A program made the translations under genes and the position numbers. Below, piece after piece: positions 16,391-24,223 of a DNA stretch of 64,000 nucleotides. The first letter of the stretch is position 1, and every line of letters starts with the position of its first letter. Source of the stretch: Sporobacter sp963663605. GTDB lineage: Bacteria; Bacillota; Clostridia; Oscillospirales; Oscillospiraceae. The stretch lies in assembly GCA_963663605.2 (NCBI GenBank), contig CAXXVF010000002.1, forward strand, positions 868,001 to 932,000, given 5' to 3'. The notes beneath the pieces were generated by a model. That model saw nothing but the letters and a program-made list of their open reading frames with translations. It was not told where the DNA came from and did no database searches.

Positions 16391-17553
16391 AAACAGGGCT
16401 GAAACACATTAGAAAAAAGCGATACGCGCTTATAGCTTTATGCGTAATAATGGTATTTTCGGCGCTGTCGGGCTGCGCGGATACCGGCCGGCGGGAAAAA
16501 GGGCTCGGAAACGGCTGGCAGCCGGAGCGCACCATGCCTTTGCAGTACGCGGAAAATTTCAGCGTCGATTATTACAGCGGCGGTTACGCCCTGATAACGA
16601 TATCCGACGGCACGCGGTTTCTAACGGTGCCCGAAGGGCTCAAGGCGCCGGAGGGCATCGACGCGGACATCACGGTCCTGTATCAGCCTGTCGAGAGCAT
16701 CTATCTCGTGGCCACCTCGGCGATGTGTCTATTCGACGCGCTGGACGCGCTGGACCATATACGCCTGTCCGGCACGAAAGCCGATTACTGGTATATCGAT
16801 AACGCAAAGGCGGCGATGGCGGCCGGCGACATCCTCTACGCGGGAAAATACAGCGTGCCGGACTATGAGCTGATCATGTCCAGCGGCTGCAGCCTCGCGA
16901 TTGAATCCACAATGATCAACCACGTCCCGGAGGTTAAGGAAAAACTCGAGGATGTGGGGATTCCGGTGCTGACGGACCAGTCGAGCTTCGAAACCCATCC
17001 GCTCGGGCGCACCGAATGGATCAAGCTGTACGCCGCGCTCGTGGGAAAGGAAGACGCGGCCGAAAAACTTTTTGACGCGCAGGCCGCCTATCTGACGGAA
17101 ACCGCCGGGCAGGAAAACACAAATAAATCGGTGGCGTTTTTCTATATCAGCTCCTCCGGCTATGTGGTTGCCAGAAAATCGGGCGACTACGTTACAAAAA
17201 TGATCGAGCTGGCCGGCGGCAACTACATATTTGAAAACCTGGGCGACCCGGAAAAAGCCACGAGTACCGTGACGCTTGAGATGGAGTCGTTTTACGCGGC
17301 GGCCAAGAAAGCCGATTTCATCATATACAACAGCACCATCGACGGCGAGTTGACTTCTATCGAGGAGCTGCTCGGTAAGAGCGCGCTGCTGGCGGATTTC
17401 AAGGCTGTCCAAACCGGCAACGTCTGGTGCACCGGCAAAAACCTGTATCAGGAAACGACGCAGCTGGGGCTTATGATCTCAGATATCCGCCGGATGCTGA
17501 CGGAGGACGACAGGACCCTCGCGGAGCTCAATTTCATGTACAAGCTGCAATAA
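16387..17553 (+). CDS. ABC transporter substrate-binding lipoprotein, BtuF/FecB (helical backbone) family
   Basis: A 388-aa lipoprotein (lipobox ALSGC, Cys30) of the class III binding proteins that serve cobalamin, haem and siderophore importers. Seen are the ITVLYQPVESIYLVATSAMCLFDALDAL region, the YELIMSSGCSLAIESTMI segment, and ALVGKEDAAEKLFD linking helix. The C-terminal lobe contains GGNYIFENLG. It starts with GTG overlapping the previous stop. Its place under a cobalamin riboswitch makes cobalamin or a related corrinoid/cobalt ligand more likely than a siderophore, but binding residues do not decide this. Confidence 0.85.
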   Translation: MKTGLKHIRKKRYALIALCVIMVFSALSGCADTGRREKGLGNGWQPERTMPLQYAENFSVDYYSGGYALITISDGTRFLTVPEGLKAPEGIDADITVLYQPVESIYLVATSAMCLFDALDALDHIRLSGTKADYWYIDNAKAAMAAGDILYAGKYSVPDYELIMSSGCSLAIESTMINHVPEVKEKLEDVGIPVLTDQSSFETHPLGRTEWIKLYAALVGKEDAAEKLFDAQAAYLTETAGQENTNKSVAFFYISSSGYVVARKSGDYVTKMIELAGGNYIFENLGDPEKATSTVTLEMESFYAAAKKADFIIYNSTIDGELTSIEELLGKSALLADFKAVQTGNVWCTGKNLYQETTQLGLMISDIRRMLTEDDRTLAELNFMYKLQ

Positions 17554-17586
17554 CGGCGTAAAAAAACAGCAGCGGAGAAGAAGCAA

Positions 17587-18618
17587 ATGAGAATAGAAAG
17601 AGAACGGTCAAAAAGGCATACGCGGTACGCCGTCACGCTCGCGGCGCTCGCCGTCCTTTTCATCTTACTGGTTTTTTTGAATATCAACCTGGGCAGCGTA
17701 AACGTCAGGTTCCAGGATATTATCCGGATTCTATTTAATCAGGGCGGAAGCGAAACGGAATACGGCATCATCTGGAAGATCCGGCTGCCCCGGATGACGG
17801 CGTGCGTCATTTTAGGCGGCGCGCTGGCGCTGTCCGGCTTTCTGCTGCAGACGTTTTTCAACAATCCCATTGCCGGCCCATATGTGCTGGGCATCTCGTC
17901 GGGTGCAAAGCTGGCGGTGGCCATCGTCATGGTGCTGGTGCTCAGCCAGTACAAAACGGTCGGCTCCGCCGCTATGATCGCGGCGGCGTTTGCCGGCGCC
18001 ATGGTCGCCATGGGGTTTGTACTGCTGATCGCCAGAGCCGTCCGCCGCGCCTCTATTTTGATCGTCAGCGGCGTGATGATCGGCTACATATGCTCGGCGA
18101 TCACGGATTTTATTATCACCTTCGCCGACGACGCGAGCATCGTAAACCTGCACAACTGGTCCCGGGGGAACTTCTCCGGCATCTCATGGGAGGACGTGCG
18201 CGTAATGGCGGCGGTGGTCCTGCTGACTTCCGTTATCGTCTTTTTAATGTCGAAGCCGATCGGCGCTTATCAGCTGGGCGAGAGCTACGCACAGAACATG
18301 GGCGTCAATATCAAGGCTTTCCGCGTCTTTTTAGTGCTGCTGTCCAGCGTGCTGTGCGCTTGCGTGACCGCATTTGCCGGACCGATCTCCTTTGTCGGCG
18401 TGGCGGTCCCGCATCTCGTTAAATCCTTCCTGAAAACCTCCAGGCCGCTCATCGTCATTCCCGTATGCTTTCTGGGCGGCGCTATTTTCTGCCTGGGCTG
18501 CGACCTCATCACGCGGACGATCTTCGCGCCCACCGAGCTGAGCGTTAGCTCCGTGAGCTCCGTATTCGGCGCGCCCGTCGTGATCGCCGTTTTGATCCGG
18601 AAGAAGGTGCGGGGCTGA
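17587..18618 (+). CDS. ABC transporter permease, BtuC/FecCD family
   Basis: Polytopic permease (343 aa) of the vitamin B12/iron-complex importer type. Family motifs include IRLPRMTACVILGGALALSGFLLQTFFNNPIAGPYVLGISSGA (split across helices 2-3), WSRGNFSGISW, and the C-terminal GPISFVGVAVPHLVKSFLK coupling-helix region that contacts the ATPase. It follows the binding protein by 33 bp with a clear ribosome site. It would act as a homodimer with the ATPase encoded 2 bp downstream. Confidence 0.92.
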   Translation: MRIERERSKRHTRYAVTLAALAVLFILLVFLNINLGSVNVRFQDIIRILFNQGGSETEYGIIWKIRLPRMTACVILGGALALSGFLLQTFFNNPIAGPYVLGISSGAKLAVAIVMVLVLSQYKTVGSAAMIAAAFAGAMVAMGFVLLIARAVRRASILIVSGVMIGYICSAITDFIITFADDASIVNLHNWSRGNFSGISWEDVRVMAAVVLLTSVIVFLMSKPIGAYQLGESYAQNMGVNIKAFRVFLVLLSSVLCACVTAFAGPISFVGVAVPHLVKSFLKTSRPLIVIPVCFLGGAIFCLGCDLITRTIFAPTELSVSSVSSVFGAPVVIAVLIRKKVRG

Positions 18619-18620
18619 TT

Positions 18621-19733
18621 ATGGATTACTTCTTTTATACAAAACAGCTGACGGTCGGCTACAACGGCAGGCCGCTGATCAGGGATATCGAAATAAGCCT
18701 GAACAAGGGCGAAATCCTGACGCTGATCGGCCCGAACGGTTCGGGAAAATCAACGATATTAAAGAGTATCGCGAAGTACTTAAAAAGCATCTGCGGCACG
18801 GTTTATATCGCCGGCCGCGCCACAAGCGATATGAGCAACAGGGATTTATCCTTTAAAGTATCCGTCGTCCTCACCGAAAAGCTCAAAACGGAGCTTATGA
18901 CCTGCGAGGACGTCGTGGCGACGGGCCGGTATCCGTATACGGGCAGGCTCGGCATATTATCAAAGCAGGACAAATCCCATATCCGCGACGCCATGGCGCT
19001 TGTAAACGCGCTGGAGCTGCGGGAGCGTGATTTCACCGAGATCAGCGACGGGCAGCGGCAGCGGGTCCTACTCGCGCACGCGATCTGCCAGGAGCCGGAG
19101 ATCATCGTGCTCGACGAGCCCACTTCCTTTTTGGACGTGCGCTATGAGCTCGAGCTTCTCGATATCCTGCGGCGCATGGCGGAGGAGCGTCATATCGCGG
19201 TCATCATGTCGCTGCACGAGCTCGACATGGCGCAAAAGGTATCGGATTTTGTCATGTGCGTAAAGGGCGAATATATATCGCACTATGGCAAGCCGCAGGA
19301 TATATTTAAGAGGGCGCTCATTGCCGAGCTTTACGAATTGACCAACGGCAGCTATAATCCCCTGTTCGGCAGCCTTGAGATGGCGCGGCCAGAGGGCGCT
19401 GCGAAGGTCTTTGTGATCGCCGGCGGCGGAACGGGCATCGCGGAATACCGTACGCTTCAGAAAAAGCGGATACCGTTTATGACGGGCATCCTCCATGAAA
19501 ACGATATCGACTTTCAGGTCGCGCAGGATCTGGCAGTCGACGTGTTTTCCGAAAAAAGCTTTGAGCGGATCACGGACTCTGTCTTTCAAAGCGCACTGAA
19601 ACTTCTGGAAGCCTGCGAAACCGTGATTAACTGCTTAAGCCGGTACGGTGAAACGAACGAAAAAAACAGGCAACTGCTTGAGGCCGCCGTTGCTGCGGGG
19701 CTGAAGGTCATAGAAAGCGCCGACGTGCTGTGA
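18621..19733 (+). CDS. ABC transporter ATP-binding protein, BtuD/FecE family, with C-terminal extension
   Basis: ATPase that drives the importer. Walker A GPNGSGKST is at residues 37-45; the signature motif is ISDGQRQR rather than LSGGQ; Walker B is EIIVLDEP; and the H-loop lies in VIMSLHELD. The nucleotide-binding domain ends near residue 255. It is followed by about 110 extra residues (KVFVIAGGGTGIAEYRTLQK onward) that are not part of the minimal ATPase; such extensions occur in some clostridial homologues but their function is not known to me. It is the last gene of the operon and faces a bidirectional terminator. Confidence 0.9.
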   Translation: MDYFFYTKQLTVGYNGRPLIRDIEISLNKGEILTLIGPNGSGKSTILKSIAKYLKSICGTVYIAGRATSDMSNRDLSFKVSVVLTEKLKTELMTCEDVVATGRYPYTGRLGILSKQDKSHIRDAMALVNALELRERDFTEISDGQRQRVLLAHAICQEPEIIVLDEPTSFLDVRYELELLDILRRMAEERHIAVIMSLHELDMAQKVSDFVMCVKGEYISHYGKPQDIFKRALIAELYELTNGSYNPLFGSLEMARPEGAAKVFVIAGGGTGIAEYRTLQKKRIPFMTGILHENDIDFQVAQDLAVDVFSEKSFERITDSVFQSALKLLEACETVINCLSRYGETNEKNRQLLEAAVAAGLKVIESADVL

Positions 19734-19787
19734 CGCTTCCTTTCCGGATGCAATACTTGCCCCCTCACATCTAATAACGCAAAAAAG

Positions 19788-19810
19788 CCCCGCGCGCTGC
19801 GCGGGGTTTT
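19788..19810 (+). terminator. Bidirectional terminator between convergent operons
   Basis: Stem CCCCGCGC / GCGCGGGG (19788-19795 with 19799-19806), loop GCT, TTTT on the plus side and six A before it, which gives a T-run on the minus side. It serves both the ABC operon (+) and vanT (-). Confidence 0.85.
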
Positions 19811-19831
19811 GTGCAGGGGCGCATCGAAGGA

Positions 19832-21976
19832 TCACCCCTCCTGTATAAAAATGCGTTCCAGGCGGGCGCCCAGGCGGCTCAAAAGCTCGTTCGTTATAGT
19901 GCCGGCCTCTTCCGCCACGTCCTCCGCGCGGCGCGTCTCGCCGCCGTCCGTTCCGATGAGTGTGACGACGTCGCCCCGTTTGACGTCCGGGATGTCCGTG
20001 ACGTCGACCATCAGCTGATCCATGCAGACGCGGCCCGCAATTGGCGCGCGGCGGCCTTTTATGAGCACGCTCCCCTTCCCGGACGACAGGCTGCGCGGGA
20101 CGCCGTCGGCAAAGCCGATAGCGGCGACTGCGATCTTCGATGTTTTTGACGCGGTGAATTCCCGTCCGTAGCTCACGTCTTCGCCCTTTTCGACCGTCCG
20201 GACGAGGGCGACCCGCGCTTTCAGCGACAGGACCGGCTTAAAGTCCGGGGATATAACGGTCTCGTCTCCGAGCCTGCTCAGGACGCCGTAAATGCCCAGG
20301 CCGACCCTTGCGTAATCGCATTTGAGCGCCGGGTAGTTGAGGACGCCGTAGGTGCTTTGGATATGAAGCTTCGGGATACCGACGCCCTCGGCTTCAAGCG
20401 CTTCGAGCAGACTGTAAAACCGCTCGATCTGAAGCTTTGTGAAGGCGGCGTCGCCGTCTTCCCTGCTGTCGGATACCGACAGATGCGTATAGATGCCGTC
20501 AACGCGCAGGTTCTTCATATGGAATACAGCAGCCGTGCCTGTTACGTTCGAGGACGCTTCCCCGAGGCGGTTCATGCCGGTGTTGATCTTAATGTGGACC
20601 GACAGCGGCCTGCCGAAGCCGTCGAGCGCTTCGGCGTAAGACGCGTCCAGCACCGTCTGGGTCAGGCGGTACCGGTGCAGGTCGCGCGCGCGCGCCGGGT
20701 CGGTGTACCCTAAAACGAGTATGTCTCCCGCAACGCCGCTTTTGCGCAGGCGGATGCCCTCGTCGAGCGCGGCGACGGCAAAGTTCCGGACGCCGAGGCT
20801 GTTTAAGTTCCGCGCCACCGCCGCAGCGCCGTGGCCGTAGGCTTCCGCCTTCACGACGGCCATGACGGCGCAGTTTTCCGGCAGTATGCTGCGCAGCGTT
20901 TCCACGTTGTGCCTGATGTTTGCGGCGCTGATCTCGCACCACGCACGGCCCGTGCGCGTTGGCCCTCTGCCCGTTTTGCGTATCCGGCCTAAAAGCGCCG
21001 TCACAACGAGCGCGGCGGCAAAGGCGCAAGCCAGAACGGTCAGGAAGTGGACCGCGTTGTTTACGACCAAAAGGCCCTCAAGGCCAAATGCGCCGGCAAA
21101 GCCGCGCACAGCAACGATAGCCGCCGGATGGAGCAGGTAAACGAGCATGGACACGTCGCGCAGGCTTTTTTTGCTCTTCCCTTCCCTGTGCAGCAGCGAT
21201 GCGAACAGGAAATACATGCAAACGGGCAGCAGCACGTACATGCTGTCGTGCCGCATAAATCCGAAGCGGCGCAGGAGCAGCCCCTCCGCCAGCATAACAG
21301 CAAGCGACGCGCCGAGCCCGATCAAGCTCGTTTTAAGCGGCAGAAGTTTTTCCCTGCGCGAGATGAGCGCGCCCAGCATAAAGAAAACCGGCGCAAAAAA
21401 CAGGCCGTTGCGCGTATAGTCAAACACCGAGAACAGCGCCCCGTAGGCGGCGGAAAGCGCCGGGACGCGCTCCGTTATGCCGTAGTAGCTGTCGCCGAGC
21501 AGGCCTATGGCATACAAAACCAGACAGACCGCGAGCGCCCGTGACGGTTTCAGCTTCTTTAAAAGCAGCCATACGACGGCGGCCCCGGTAATGGCAGCCG
21601 GCAGATACCACAGATGATAAAACGTGCCGTTGAAGACAATGTCCGAAAGCAGGTTCGGCAAATAGCGCCAGTCCGCCAGCGTGCCCGCGTAGACGTTGAC
21701 GGGCAGATAGACAAGGATGGCGACCGCGTATAATAGGGCGGCTTTTTTAATAAAGGACGCCGGCTTGCCCCGGCCGCCCGTTTCCGGAAACAGGAAGAAG
21801 CCGGAGGCCATGAAGAAGAACGGCACCGCCGTCCGGGCAAGTATCCGGGTCAGGATAAAGTCCCCCGCCGCGCTGATGTCCGCAAGCGGCCAGGTGTGGA
21901 CCGTCACGACAAGGACGGCGGCGATCAGCCTGAAGCGGTCGATCCCGGCAAATTGTCTTTTTGCAAGCGTCGTCAT
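19832..21976 (-). CDS. vanT: VanT-type membrane serine/alanine racemase
   Basis: Two-domain protein of 714 aa. The N-terminal half is an acyltransferase-3-like membrane domain (IDRFRLIAAVLVVTVHTWPL, then AVPFFFMASGFFL) with about ten helices. The C-terminal half is a PLP racemase with the lysine in VVKAEAYGHG, the RVGLGIYG motif, and VSYGREFTA holding the second catalytic Tyr. This fusion and length match VanT of VanC/VanG-type resistance (VanTG is about 712 aa). Near the C-terminus, in GTITNELLSRL, Asn696 replaces the Tyr found in ordinary alanine racemases, the change linked to D-serine formation in VanTG. The ATG at 21976 with CGGAGG 6 nt upstream was chosen. It follows vanG by 31 bp. Inferred role: supply D-Ser for D-Ala-D-Ser ligation. 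Confidence 0.88.
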   Translation of the reverse strand: MTTLAKRQFAGIDRFRLIAAVLVVTVHTWPLADISAAGDFILTRILARTAVPFFFMASGFFLFPETGGRGKPASFIKKAALLYAVAILVYLPVNVYAGTLADWRYLPNLLSDIVFNGTFYHLWYLPAAITGAAVVWLLLKKLKPSRALAVCLVLYAIGLLGDSYYGITERVPALSAAYGALFSVFDYTRNGLFFAPVFFMLGALISRREKLLPLKTSLIGLGASLAVMLAEGLLLRRFGFMRHDSMYVLLPVCMYFLFASLLHREGKSKKSLRDVSMLVYLLHPAAIVAVRGFAGAFGLEGLLVVNNAVHFLTVLACAFAAALVVTALLGRIRKTGRGPTRTGRAWCEISAANIRHNVETLRSILPENCAVMAVVKAEAYGHGAAAVARNLNSLGVRNFAVAALDEGIRLRKSGVAGDILVLGYTDPARARDLHRYRLTQTVLDASYAEALDGFGRPLSVHIKINTGMNRLGEASSNVTGTAAVFHMKNLRVDGIYTHLSVSDSREDGDAAFTKLQIERFYSLLEALEAEGVGIPKLHIQSTYGVLNYPALKCDYARVGLGIYGVLSRLGDETVISPDFKPVLSLKARVALVRTVEKGEDVSYGREFTASKTSKIAVAAIGFADGVPRSLSSGKGSVLIKGRRAPIAGRVCMDQLMVDVTDIPDVKRGDVVTLIGTDGGETRRAEDVAEEAGTITNELLSRLGARLERIFIQEG

Positions 21977-22007
21977 GAAAGCCTCCGATACTTTTTTGAT
22001 AGCATCC

Positions 22008-23054
22008 TCAACCGCGCACCGCCAGCCCGACGGCTTCGTCCACAATCTGCCCGAAGCTGATGCCGACGCCTCCCAGCATATTCGGGTAGCGGCTGTGGGA
22101 CGTAAAGCCGGGAATCGTGTTGACCTCGTTGAACACGATCTCGTTTTCGGGCGTTAAGAACATGTCCACCCGCGCAAGGCCCATACAGCCTAAAATCCTG
22201 TAGATTGCGGCGGCCGTCTCCTTGACCTTCGCGGCAACAGCCGGGTCGATGCGCGCGGGCATATGTATCTTTGACGTTTTCAGCGTATATTTTTCCGTAA
22301 AATCGAAAAAGCCGTCGGACAGCTCGATCTCGTCGACCTCCCCGATCGTCAGCTTACCGTTGCCCAAAACGGCGCAGCCGACCTCGAAGCCGGGTATGGC
22401 CTCCTCGACGACGACCTTATCGTCGTGCCGGAAAGCCTCCTCCACCGCATCTTGAAGGCCGCCGGGGTCCGCCACCTTCGTGATGCCGAAGGAGGAACCC
22501 GCGTTGGCCGGCTTGACAAAGAGCGGATATTCCATGGAAACAACCGTCGTGAGGACGCCTTGCATCTCGTGCGCGTGCAAAACGACGCAGCCGGGAACCC
22601 TGATCCCCGCAGCGGCGACGAGCCGGTGCGCAATGTCCTTGTCCATGCAGACGGCCGACGAGAGCGTGCCGCAGCCGACGACCGGGATGCCCGCAAGCTC
22701 GATAAGCCCCTGCACCGTGCCGTCCTCCCCGTTCTTCCCGTGCAGGACGGGAAAAACCGCATCGACCCTAATGGGCGTCACGCCGCCGCCGTCTAGCACC
22801 AGAAAGCCGTGCGTCAGCCGGTCCGGCGACAGGATCGCCGGGACGCAGGACGCATCTTCCGTCCATGTATCGTCCGCAATCCGCCGGATGTCTCCGCCGT
22901 ACTTAAGCCACTGCCCCTCTTTCGTTATGCCGATCAAAATGACCTCGTACTTTTCACGGTCGATATTTTCGATCACCGAAGACGCCGACTGAAGCGAAAC
23001 CTCATATTCGGTCGAGCAGCCCCCGAAAAGCACCGCCACTTTCTTCTTCTCCAC
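22008..23054 (-). CDS. vanG: VanG-type D-alanine--D-serine ligase (ATP-grasp)
   Basis: ATP-grasp ligase of 348 aa, close to the 349 aa known for VanG. From memory the resemblance to VanG is strong: VAVLFGGCSTEYEVSLQSAS, FPVLHGKNGEDGTVQGLIEL, VVGCGTLSSAVCMDKD, FVKPANAGSSFGITKV, GFEVGCAVLG and FNEVNTIPGFTSHSRYPNML. The omega-loop region reads FFDFTEKYTLKTSKI, the VanG form (EKYTLK) rather than the motif of housekeeping D-Ala-D-Ala ligases. The GTG at 23054 lies 8 nt after AAGGGG; other in-frame starts (23057, 23063) are too close. Product would be D-Ala-D-Ser, lowering vancomycin affinity. vanXY, expected between vanG and vanT, is absent. Confidence 0.87.
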   Translation of the reverse strand: MEKKKVAVLFGGCSTEYEVSLQSASSVIENIDREKYEVILIGITKEGQWLKYGGDIRRIADDTWTEDASCVPAILSPDRLTHGFLVLDGGGVTPIRVDAVFPVLHGKNGEDGTVQGLIELAGIPVVGCGTLSSAVCMDKDIAHRLVAAAGIRVPGCVVLHAHEMQGVLTTVVSMEYPLFVKPANAGSSFGITKVADPGGLQDAVEEAFRHDDKVVVEEAIPGFEVGCAVLGNGKLTIGEVDEIELSDGFFDFTEKYTLKTSKIHMPARIDPAVAAKVKETAAAIYRILGCMGLARVDMFLTPENEIVFNEVNTIPGFTSHSRYPNMLGGVGISFGQIVDEAVGLAVRG

Positions 23055-23295
23055 CAAGAACACCCCTTCATATTAAAGCCCGCCGCCGCATGCGCAGCGG
23101 CTTCAGGCGCATTATGCCTGTCATATCTTCGGGACGCCGGCAAATTCCGACATATTATCCCTGTTTTCGCGCGAAAATTATACGCCGTTTATTATATACG
23201 CGTTTAATCGCAAGAGCAAGTCGTATTATGACAAGGGGTTTTTGTCGTGGGCGAGCGCGTCCCCAAGCTTCGCATGCAAAAAAAATCACCCCGGC

Positions 23296-23467
23296 GGGGC
23301 ACAAGCCGCAGGTCCTATTACTCTATCGGGCGGCGTGCGGGCTGAAAATCCTGCTGACGGGAAGTAAATGGGCGGATATGGAATCCGCCCCTACAAGGAC
23401 GAAGGAAACGCGAATTTCCCTTCCCTTTGGAATTCCCCAAGACGCAGGACGGTTAAAGAGCTTCAGC
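23296..23467. repeat. 170-bp direct repeat, copy 1
   Basis: From GGGGCACAAG to GCTTCAGC; nearly identical to 24030-24200. Inside it are a family-3 G-rich unit, a GTAG-headed hairpin (23370-23394, GGGCGGATATGGAATCCGCC then CCTAC) and a short palindrome around TTTCCCTTCCCTTTGG. The two copies enclose the YefM/YoeB remnant. Confidence 0.85.
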
Positions 23468-23497
23468 TGGATTTGGCGGCAGAATGTTATTTTTAGA

Positions 23498-23553
23498 TTG
23501 ACTTGCATATAATAACAGCGTAAAATACATATATACGTACACAAACATGTACG
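23498..23553 (+). promoter_or_regulatory. Promoter and operator of the yefM-like antitoxin gene
   Basis: TTGACT (23498-23503), 17-bp spacer, TAAAAT (23521-23526). Just downstream is the inverted repeat CGTACA-CAAACA-TGTACG (23536-23553), placed as expected for antitoxin autorepression of Phd/YefM modules. Confidence 0.65.
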
Positions 23554-23573
23554 CTTTGGAAAGGAGTGATATT

Positions 23574-23837
23574 ATGATTGCCGCCAAACCGACTGAAATA
23601 CGCAACAACTTCAAAGACTACTGCGACAAAGTCGTCAATGAAAACGAAACGGTTATTGTTACCGGACCGAATAAAAGAAACGTCGTTATGCTCTCGGAAA
23701 AGCACTACAACATTCTGCGTAAATCCGTAAATAACGCAAAATATCTTGCAATGCTCGATCAGTCCATGAGCGAACTTGAAGAAGGCGTGATTATTCCCAG
23801 GAATAAAACACCGCAAGGCATGGAGCCGCCGAATTGA
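23574..23837 (+). CDS. YefM/Phd-family antitoxin
   Basis: DNA-binding antitoxin of type II modules, here about 87 aa. It begins MIAAKPTEIRNNFKDYCDKV and continues VIVTGPNKRNVVMLSEKHYN, the YefM fold, followed by a helix that would bind the toxin. AAAGGAGTG precedes the ATG at 23574. Its last residues (from about PRNKTPQGMEPPN) are read from DNA that in the +1 frame encodes the end of a YoeB toxin. So the natural C-terminus has been lost by a deletion and replaced. It may still repress its own promoter. Confidence 0.85.
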   Translation: MIAAKPTEIRNNFKDYCDKVVNENETVIVTGPNKRNVVMLSEKHYNILRKSVNNAKYLAMLDQSMSELEEGVIIPRNKTPQGMEPPN

Positions 23838-23919
23838 CAAAAACCACCGCCTCGTCTATATGGGCGACGACAATCAGAATCTTTTGATTGTCGCCTGTAA
23901 AGGACATTATGAACAATAG
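23791..23919 (+). pseudogene. Remnant of a YoeB/Txe-family toxin (C-terminal part only)
   Basis: In the +1 frame relative to the antitoxin, an open stretch of 42 codons reads KHRKAWSRRIDKNHRLVYMG and ends LLIVACKGHYEQ before TAG. This is the C-terminal half of YoeB-type mRNA interferases, including the region with the conserved catalytic residues, but the N-terminal half is missing and no start codon is available. A deletion fused the antitoxin frame into toxin DNA, leaving an antitoxin without an intact toxin. Confidence 0.8.
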
Positions 23920-23929
23920 CATTAAAAAA

Positions 23930-23957
23930 GCCTCTGATTTGCTGTCAGAGGTTTTTT
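23930..23957 (+). terminator. Terminator of the antitoxin/toxin module
   Basis: Stem CCTCTGA / TCAGAGG (23931-23937 with 23945-23951) followed by TTTTTT. Confidence 0.85.
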
Positions 23958-24029
23958 ATCTATATCCTTCTAATGTACAAACTGTGAAGATATAAATGCG
24001 TACGGGGAAAAGCGCCGTTACTTTCTAAC

Positions 24030-24200
24030 GGGGCACAAGACGCAGGCCCTATTACTCTATCGGGCGGCGGGCGGACTAAAAATCCTGCTGACGGGAAGTA
24101 AATGGGCGGATATGGAATCCGCCCCTACAAGGACGAAGGAAACGCGAATTTCCCTTCCCTTTGGAATTCACAAGACGCAGGACGGTTAAAGCGCTTCAGC
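24030..24200. repeat. 170-bp direct repeat, copy 2
   Basis: Nearly identical to 23296-23467, same orientation, including a GTAG-headed hairpin at 24104-24128. Together the copies bracket a 562-bp segment with the decayed toxin-antitoxin module. Confidence 0.85.
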
Positions 24201-24223
24201 AAAGGGGCGGCGGGCTTTTACAA

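Larger units (their letters stand above)
23055..23573. other. Gap upstream of vanG and of the antitoxin gene
   Basis: About 520 bp without a supported gene. It contains the upstream region of vanG (no clear consensus promoter or VanR-type box was recognised), one copy of a 170-bp direct repeat (23296-23467) that includes a GTAG hairpin, and the promoter/operator of the antitoxin gene. Confidence 0.7.
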
